NCBI GenBank assembly: GCA_021157985.1
Contig: JAGGVM010000090.1
Span: 1-11,190 of the forward strand
Direction: 5' to 3'
Source of the DNA: Nitrososphaerota archaeon
Lineage (GTDB): Archaea; Thermoproteota; Nitrososphaeria_A; Caldarchaeales; Wolframiiraptoraceae
DNA length: 11,190 nt
Shown: positions 6,671 through 11,190 of the stretch, in pieces
How the letters are laid out: every line of letters starts with the position of its first letter
How positions within the stretch are numbered: the stretch's first letter is position 1
The notes under the pieces: generated by a model
Seen by the model: the letters and a program-made list of their open reading frames with translations, nothing else
Databases searched by the model: none
Told to the model about the DNA's origin: nothing
Made by a program: the position numbers and the translations under genes

Positions 6671-7161
6671 CGGAAGTATTCCCGGTAGAAATCGTAGATG
6701 GCGCGTTCCTGCTGGATCTCGATCGAGCCGGGTCTCAGCTTTCTCACCTTCTCTATCGCTTCCGCAGGTTTCAATCTCTCTTTGGCCACGAAGTAGGCGG
6801 CTAGAACGGTTCCAGTCCTTCCGAGGCCGGCGGCGCAGTGGACGAGGACTCGCTCACCCTTAGAAATAGAATCCATAATCGCGTCAACGGCTTTCTTGAG
6901 CACATATGGCTCAGGCGCTGAGTGATCCTCAATGGGTACGTGGATATATTTCACCCCGGCTTTCTCGATCCAATCCTGAGGGACAGGCGCCTCGGTAAGC
7001 GAGATTATCACGTCAATCCCCTGGCTTCGGATCCACTTAACTTGCTCCAGGGTCATGGGCCTACCGGAAGCCGCGACCACCGCATCCACCCAGCTAAACC
7101 TAACGGGCTTATCTGATATCAGAGCCCAAACCCTCCGACAGAGATCTCCAAGTAAGCTCAC
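6667..7161 (-). CDS. Dual-specificity/tyrosine protein phosphatase
   Basis: Cysteine-based protein phosphatase of 164 residues, close in size and layout to the small archaeal PTP of Sulfolobus (SsoPTP). The signature P-loop is HCAAGLGRTG with nucleophile C109 and R115. The likely general acid is D79 in VPIEDHSAPE. The C-terminal helices include KLRPGSIEIQQE, typical of this family. It should dephosphorylate phosphotyrosine, and possibly Ser/Thr, in the cytoplasm; substrates are unknown. The start is GTG (7159-7161), with a TATA-like AAATATT about 25 bp upstream, suggesting a leaderless message. It is transcribed alone, convergent with hel308 and divergent from prs. Confidence 0.92.
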   Translation of the reverse strand: MSLLGDLCRRVWALISDKPVRFSWVDAVVAASGRPMTLEQVKWIRSQGIDVIISLTEAPVPQDWIEKAGVKYIHVPIEDHSAPEPYVLKKAVDAIMDSISKGERVLVHCAAGLGRTGTVLAAYFVAKERLKPAEAIEKVRKLRPGSIEIQQERAIYDFYREYFR

Positions 7162-7185
7162 CGAGGATACGGGAATTTATCGCAA

Positions 7186-7194
7186 TATTTAACC
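7186..7194 (-). promoter_or_regulatory. TATA-like box of phosphatase gene
   Basis: On the - strand, GTTAAATATTG contains an AT-rich core centred about 29 bp before the GTG start at 7161. That spacing implies transcription begins at or close to the start codon. Confidence 0.45.
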
Positions 7195-7215
7195 TACAAC
7201 CCTCGCGGCGAAAAT

Positions 7216-7228
7216 CCAAAAATTATAG
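7216..7228 (+). promoter_or_regulatory. TATA-like box of prs operon
   Basis: CCAAAAATTATAG is centred about 25 bp before ATG 7247, predicting a leaderless transcript. It is only about 25 bp from the divergent phosphatase TATA-like box, so the two promoters are nearly back to back. Confidence 0.45.
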
Positions 7229-7246
7229 CAGGGAAGATGAATCAAT

Positions 7247-8122
7247 ATGAAGCTTGTAGCAGGGCCTGCCTCCACTTATCTAGCGGAGAAGATCGCGGAT
7301 AAAACCGGTTTAGAGATCATCAAGCTCGAGCACAAAATCTTCCCCGATGGAGAAAGCTATCTAAGATTCCCTGAAGAGATCGAGGGAGAAGACCTCGTAG
7401 TAATTCAGGGAACGCATCCCCCTCAGGACCGACACCTAATCCAGGCGTACTTGATAGCCGAGACGGCTCTAGATCTGGGAGCGGGCTCCGTCACCCTCGT
7501 CTCCCCATATCTCGCTTATGCTAGGCAAGATAAGAGATTTAGACCAGGTGAGCCGATAAGCATTCTATCGGTTTTGAAGCTGTTGAATTCGGCTGGATAC
7601 GGGAAAATCTACACGGTGAATATTCATTCTCCTTGGATAGCCGAGAAGTCTCCGATGCCGTTGATAGACCTGCACGCGGAGAAAGCGTTAGCAGATTATC
7701 TCAAGGAGCTGAAGCGCGAATACAGCCACGTCGTGTCGGTTGGGAAGAAAGGTGAGAAGATGGCGGGCATGGTCGCGGATGAGCTGGGAGCAGACTATCT
7801 CGCGGCGAAGTCGAGTAGAGATAGAGTGACGGGGAAAGTATCTGTGGAGCTGGAGGCATCCCGCGGACTCGGAAAGGTGCTGATCGTCGACGACATAATC
7901 AGCACGGGCGGAACTATGGTCAAGGTGATTAAGGCCGTGAGGAAACTTGGAGCAGAAGAAGTCGACGTAGCATGCATCCACGGTTTAATGGCCGGAAACG
8001 CCGTCGAGAAAATAATCTCCGCCGGCGCTAGGGAGATCATCTCCTCGGACACTATACCAAGCGATTATTCTAAGTATTCCGTCGCAGGGGTGATAGCCGA
8101 GGCGTTGATGCGGGGAAAATGA
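7247..8122 (+). CDS. prs: Ribose-phosphate pyrophosphokinase (PRPP synthetase)
   Basis: Makes 5-phosphoribosyl-1-pyrophosphate from ribose 5-phosphate and ATP, for purine, pyrimidine, His and Trp synthesis. The protein has 291 residues, the short archaeal length. Family motifs include FPDGESYLRFPE, the YLAYARQDKRF flexible-loop region, NIHSP and LIDLHAEKAL. The PRPP-binding loop is IVDDIISTGGT, with D215-D216 and G221-G222-T223. In the ribose-phosphate domain, the usual SPDxG segment reads SVGKKGEK near 163-171, so the canonical Pro-Asp is absent; the fold and other sites look intact. It leads an operon with the tRNA methyltransferase (4-nt ATGA overlap) and is preceded by a TATA-like box at leaderless spacing. 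Confidence 0.95.
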   Translation: MKLVAGPASTYLAEKIADKTGLEIIKLEHKIFPDGESYLRFPEEIEGEDLVVIQGTHPPQDRHLIQAYLIAETALDLGAGSVTLVSPYLAYARQDKRFRPGEPISILSVLKLLNSAGYGKIYTVNIHSPWIAEKSPMPLIDLHAEKALADYLKELKREYSHVVSVGKKGEKMAGMVADELGADYLAAKSSRDRVTGKVSVELEASRGLGKVLIVDDIISTGGTMVKVIKAVRKLGAEEVDVACIHGLMAGNAVEKIISAGAREIISSDTIPSDYSKYSVAGVIAEALMRGK

Positions 8123-9165
8123 GCAGAGAGACCTACTTCTTCCTCCTCTCAGGAGAATATGAGGGACTTCCAGCCGCCGAGCTTCGGTCAACCCTCAGGA
8201 TACTGGATCCCGACTGCGAGTTTCTCTATGTTGCATCAGGAAGAGTTGCCGCGGCTAAGACCGTTGAGAAGACGGCGAGGGAAGCGGTCATTAGAGCGGC
8301 GTTCACCAAGCTTTCCGGGAAACTTGTTATCGAGGTGCCAACTGATGAAAAAGCGATTTTGAACAGCGTCGGAGAAGACGTGCTGCGAGCTATTTTCCCG
8401 CGCGGCGCTAAAACCTTCATGGTGAGAGGTAAGCGCATTCAAGGCGTCGAAGTGAATATGCCGAGACTCGAGAGAATCATCGGCGCTAAGGTCTTAGAGA
8501 AGATGCCCTGGCTCAAGGTGAGCCTAACGAAGCCGGACGTAACGGTTTTCATCCTTTCCTCCAGAGAGAAAACGTTCATAGGGCCTCTCGTCGCGGTGAA
8601 GCCGAGGAAGTTCTTCGCGGATAGGATAGCGGGTAGAAGACCTTTCTCCCTCCCCTCCGCTATGCAGCCCGACTTCTCTAGAGCTATGGTGAACCTAGCC
8701 GAGGTAAGCTTCGAAGGCAGAATTCTCGACCCCTTCGCGGGCACAGGTGGAATACTCATCGAGGCCGGTTTAATGGAATACATGGTTTACGGCGTCGAGT
8801 TCAAGGATTGGATAGCCAGGGGAGGATTGAGGAACCTGGAGAGATATATTCCGGGAAGAAAAGACGTCATCGTGGGTGATGCGCGGGCTTTAATGTTCAG
8901 GGAGGAATGCTTCGACGCTATAGTGACCGATCCGCCTTATGGGAGATCCACGACCGTTCCCGACGAATCAATATCCACGCTTTTATCCAAGTTCTTTCAG
9001 GAGGGAACGCGCGTTCTGAAGAAGAAGGGTAGAATCGTTCTCGCCGTTCCAGCGGACATCGACTTAAAGGAAATAGCTTCAAAGCATGGGTTGAGGATCG
9101 TGGAGGAGCATACTGCGAGGGTTCACGGAAGCCTCACGCGGAGAGTGGTGGTGCTGGAGAAATGA
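8119..9165 (+). CDS. trmG10: tRNA (guanine-10-N2) methyltransferase Trm-G10
   Basis: SAM-dependent enzyme expected to form m2G/m2,2G at position 10 of tRNA. The protein has 348 residues, a normal family length. The N-terminal half (about 1-165) fits the ferredoxin-like plus THUMP RNA-binding module. The C-terminal half is a Rossmann methyltransferase with motif I DPFAGTGGILIEAG (D204-G211 core), an acidic motif II GVEF, and catalytic motif IV TDPPYGRS with D271-P272-P273-Y274. The DPPYGRS form favours Trm-G10 over the related THUMP enzyme Trm14. ATG 8119 overlaps the prs stop and the 3' end overlaps RNase Z by 4 nt, so all three genes are probably translationally coupled. Confidence 0.9.
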   Translation: MSRETYFFLLSGEYEGLPAAELRSTLRILDPDCEFLYVASGRVAAAKTVEKTAREAVIRAAFTKLSGKLVIEVPTDEKAILNSVGEDVLRAIFPRGAKTFMVRGKRIQGVEVNMPRLERIIGAKVLEKMPWLKVSLTKPDVTVFILSSREKTFIGPLVAVKPRKFFADRIAGRRPFSLPSAMQPDFSRAMVNLAEVSFEGRILDPFAGTGGILIEAGLMEYMVYGVEFKDWIARGGLRNLERYIPGRKDVIVGDARALMFREECFDAIVTDPPYGRSTTVPDESISTLLSKFFQEGTRVLKKKGRIVLAVPADIDLKEIASKHGLRIVEEHTARVHGSLTRRVVVLEK

Positions 9166-10082
9166 CCATCATGAAGATAACTTTTCTCGGGACGAGCGGA
9201 GGAATACCGAGCATTAGTAGATCGCTTCCATCAATCGCCGTGAACTTCTCCGGGGAATTAATATTATTCGACTGCGGCGAGGGAACCCAGCGTCAAATGA
9301 TGAAAGCGGGAACGGGGTTCAAGCGCGAGATGGTGATCCTCCTAACCCACCTCCACGGCGACCACATCCTCGGGCTCCCCGGCCTCATCTACACCCTATC
9401 AATGCTCGATAGAAAGCATCCCCTAAAAATAGTCGGGCCGCCCGGCACTAGGAAATTCGTCGAATCGATTCTGGAGATAAGGTTTGGGAGAATAAACTAT
9501 GATCTGCTCGTTAAAGAAGTATGGGAAGGAAAGGTATACGAGTCAAGAGATTACGTCATCGAGGCGGTTGAGGCGGATCACAGCGTCCCCGCTCTCGCTT
9601 ACAGGCTGAGAGAAAAGGATAGGCCTGGAAAGATGAAGGTCGAATTCCTCGAGGAGATCGGAGTTCCGAAGGGACCGCTCTGGGGAAAGCTGCAGAAAGG
9701 GGAGGAGATAGTTTTCGAGGGAAGGGTGATAAAGCCCGAGGAAGCCGTTGGCCCTCCGAGGCCCGGCCGTAGAATCGTGTACACGGGAGATACGAGGCCT
9801 TCGCGCAAAATTGCGGAATTCGCGCGGAACGCGGATGTACTGATCCATGACGCGACCTTTGGGTCGGATCTTGAGGAGGAAGCGAGTGAAGAAGGTCATT
9901 CAACGGCTAGGCAGGCAGCGGAGATCGCGCTCAAAGCAGGCGTAAAGAGGCTTTACTTATTTCACATCAGCCCGAGATACGAAGGAAACGAGGAAAAGCT
10001 TCTCGAAGAAGCCAGGGGGATCTTTCCCGAATCTTACCTGGCTGAAGACCTCTTAACATATGAGGTTCCTTTAAGGAGCTGA
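9162..10082 (+). CDS. rnz: Ribonuclease Z (tRNA 3' endonuclease)
   Basis: Zinc-dependent metallo-beta-lactamase-fold endonuclease that removes 3' trailers from tRNA precursors. The protein has 306 residues, the typical short-form RNase Z length. Metal-site residues are visible: THLHGDH with H63, H65, D67 and H68, then H140 in ADHSVPA, D210 in YTGDTRPS and H268 in FHISPRY. EGHSTARQAAEIA (H246) matches the family's C-terminal motif. The segment around residues 150-205 corresponds to the exosite that grips tRNA. ATG 9162 overlaps the trmG10 stop; ATG 9171 (MKITFLGTSGG) is an equally plausible start. Because tRNA-Gly in this window encodes its own CCA, that precursor may not follow the usual cleavage after the discriminator. 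Confidence 0.95.
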   Translation: MTIMKITFLGTSGGIPSISRSLPSIAVNFSGELILFDCGEGTQRQMMKAGTGFKREMVILLTHLHGDHILGLPGLIYTLSMLDRKHPLKIVGPPGTRKFVESILEIRFGRINYDLLVKEVWEGKVYESRDYVIEAVEADHSVPALAYRLREKDRPGKMKVEFLEEIGVPKGPLWGKLQKGEEIVFEGRVIKPEEAVGPPRPGRRIVYTGDTRPSRKIAEFARNADVLIHDATFGSDLEEEASEEGHSTARQAAEIALKAGVKRLYLFHISPRYEGNEEKLLEEARGIFPESYLAEDLLTYEVPLRS

Positions 10083-10475
10083 ACGCTCCGTAAGCCACTC
10101 GATCACCTCCTCGAGCTCACTCGACTTTATCGTGACCTTTATCGGCGGGAGGGGAGACTCGATAAAGGGCTCCGCGAAAGAGACCTTACCCGCATAAGCC
10201 GCCTCCTTATTGAGGTAGAACGTTAACTCATCTCCGGTCACTGACTCCTTCAGGATCCTCCTCGCCGCCGCCCTTATCCTCCGCTCCTTCAGCAACCGCT
10301 TTAAAGTCTCCAGAGACTCCAAGCTCGTGCTCGACCCCTCTACGACGGCGGAATCGTCAAGCCACCGGATCTGGGAGTTGATCTTCGGGAAGATCTTCTC
10401 AACGGCTTCGACAACTTTCTCCGGGCTCTCCGTGGGATATACCTCGGCTTCCACTCTAACCACGAGCTCGACCAT
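10071..10475 (-). CDS. UPF0201 (DUF54) family protein
   Basis: Conserved archaeal protein of 134 residues, the usual family length, with a predicted alpha/beta RNA-binding-like fold. The N-terminal strand-helix EVYPTESPEKVVEAVEKIF and the mid segment LLKERRIRAAARRIL are characteristic. A later conserved patch is TFYLNKEAAYAGKVSF, followed by the PPIKVTI strand and an acidic C-terminal helix. No catalytic residues are evident and the biochemical role is not established; RNA binding is inferred from the fold family. It is convergent with rnz, and the 3' ends overlap by 12 nt. The start is ATG. An AT-rich CTTATCTTT about 25-35 bp upstream may serve as a weak TATA box. Confidence 0.88.
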   Translation of the reverse strand: MVELVVRVEAEVYPTESPEKVVEAVEKIFPKINSQIRWLDDSAVVEGSSTSLESLETLKRLLKERRIRAAARRILKESVTGDELTFYLNKEAAYAGKVSFAEPFIESPLPPIKVTIKSSELEEVIEWLTERSAP

Positions 10476-10564
10476 TCTCGCTAAGACCCGGAAAACGGGA
10501 AAGATAAGGATTGATTAGGCCTGCGGTCGGGAGCGTTGAAGCGTATGGCCAGGCGGCCGGCGGC

Positions 10565-10578
10565 GGGCTTTAAAGCCC
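10565..10578. repeat. Perfect 14-bp palindrome in intergenic region
   Basis: GGGCTTTAAAGCCC is identical on both strands, with a TATA-like TTTAAA centre. It lies in the 219-bp gap between the divergent UPF0201 and glycosyltransferase genes, next to a very GC-rich GGCGGCCGGCGGCGGG tract. It could be a regulator site or a bidirectional promoter core, but it is about 90 bp from UPF0201 and 117 bp from the other gene. Confidence 0.35.
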
Positions 10579-10645
10579 CTTGAAAGAGGTGCTGGAGACT
10601 TCGTTAATGGAATAGAGATGGTTCGAGAAACGGATCAGAATATAT

Positions 10646-10656
10646 CCTTTTAAAGC
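10646..10656 (+). promoter_or_regulatory. TATA-like box of glycosyltransferase gene
   Basis: CCTTTTAAAGC lies about 40-48 bp before ATG 10695 and follows an AATATAT stretch. It would give a transcript with a leader of roughly 15-20 bases. AGGAAG near 10678-10683 is a weak possible ribosome site. Confidence 0.45.
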
Positions 10657-10694
10657 AGTTGATAGTACATTATTCGAAGGAAGTAGGTAAAAGA

Positions 10695-11190
10695 ATGAGC
10701 AGTCCGAGTATAAGGTTTGCGTGGTTCTCTCCGGCCGTGTTGGGGCTCTTTCTCGCTCCGCCGTTGGCGGCCGCGTCGGTTGCCGGCGCTTATACGGTCG
10801 TAATCCCGCTCCATAACAAGAGGGACACCGTTAGGGCTTCGGTTCTCTCGGCCCTGAACCAGACGAAAAAGCCCTATGAGATCATAGTAGTCGATGATAA
10901 ATCGCTCGACAACTCGCTTGACGGGCTCAAGGGGCTTGAAAACAAGGTAACGCTGATCCGGAACGAGGAGAACTTGGGGAAAGCGGCCAGCATTGAGAAA
11001 GCCTTGGAAAAGGTCTCGACCCCCTACGTATTGGTCTTGGATGCCGACACGGTCTTGGATGAACGATTCGCACACGAGGTCATGCGGGGATTTCACAACG
11101 ATAAAGTTCAGGGAGCAACTGGAACCGTTCTACCATTAGATCAGAAAACGAGAACCCAGAACGCGAGGCTCGTCGAATACCTCCTCGGGG
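10695..11190 (+). CDS. Family 2 glycosyltransferase, 3' truncated by window
   Basis: The first 165 residues of a GT2-type (GT-A fold) glycosyltransferase; the frame is still open at the window edge. An N-terminal hydrophobic segment at about residues 8-33 (FAWFSPAVLGLFLAPPLAAA) suggests a membrane anchor. The nucleotide-sugar domain follows with TVVIPLHNKRDTVRASVLSA, EIIVVDDKSLDNS, RNEENLGKAASIEKAL and the metal-binding DxD-type motif VLVLDADT near residue 117. This pattern is shared with processive, multi-helix GT2 synthases as well as dolichol-phosphate sugar transferases, so the acceptor cannot be named. ATG 10695 is the only good start close to the promoter-like region. It is divergent from the UPF0201 gene. 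Confidence 0.85.
   Translation, partial: MSSPSIRFAWFSPAVLGLFLAPPLAAASVAGAYTVVIPLHNKRDTVRASVLSALNQTKKPYEIIVVDDKSLDNSLDGLKGLENKVTLIRNEENLGKAASIEKALEKVSTPYVLVLDADTVLDERFAHEVMRGFHNDKVQGATGTVLPLDQKTRTQNARLVEYLLG

Noticed and set aside
10650..11096. Minus-strand frame of 148 residues
   Set aside because: It lies opposite the glycosyltransferase, which has unmistakable GT2 motifs on the + strand and runs off the window edge.
1..11190. CRISPR arrays, rRNA genes and insertion sequences
   Set aside because: No regularly spaced repeats, rRNA-like conserved blocks or transposase motifs were seen anywhere in the window.

Overview
The window is archaeal, most likely from a thermophilic member of the Thermoproteota/TACK group. 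It carries an archaeal replication operon (a GINS subunit, MCM, Hel308), a tRNA with an encoded CCA end, a Trm-G10-type tRNA methyltransferase, an archaeal-size RNase Z and a UPF0201 (DUF54) protein. TATA-like boxes sit about 25 bp before several start codons, which fits leaderless archaeal transcription. The species cannot be fixed from sequence alone.

Left arm, 1 to about 1772: this looks like the end of an integrated virus or plasmid. Its base composition is more AT-rich than the rest. It holds tightly packed + strand genes for a two-helix membrane protein, a small orphan protein and a P-loop ATPase, then a small gene interrupted by an apparent -1 frameshift. The shifted frame of that gene runs through the antisense strand of an intact tRNA-Gly(UCC). 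The 3' end of the tRNA faces the element, as expected for tRNA-targeted integration. The other attachment site lies outside the window to the left.

Right of the tRNA, from 1981, is chromosomal backbone. First comes a replication and repair operon (gins, mcm, hel308; + strand, 4-nt overlap then 20-nt gap). Next is a dual-specificity protein phosphatase on the - strand, convergent with hel308 and sharing a CTAG tetranucleotide for both stop codons. An 85-bp divergent promoter region separates it from a + strand operon of PRPP synthetase, tRNA G10 methyltransferase and RNase Z, joined by ATGA-type 4-nt overlaps. A convergent UPF0201 gene overlaps the RNase Z 3' end by 12 nt. After a 219-bp intergenic region with a perfect 14-bp palindrome, a family 2 glycosyltransferase gene starts and runs off the right edge.

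Functionally the backbone combines fork unwinding and repair (GINS/MCM/Hel308) with tRNA maturation (Trm-G10 and RNase Z) and PRPP supply. The most unusual part is the left element: its ATPase and membrane-protein cassette, repeated GTTAC/GTAAC dyads, and the frameshifted att-spanning gene.
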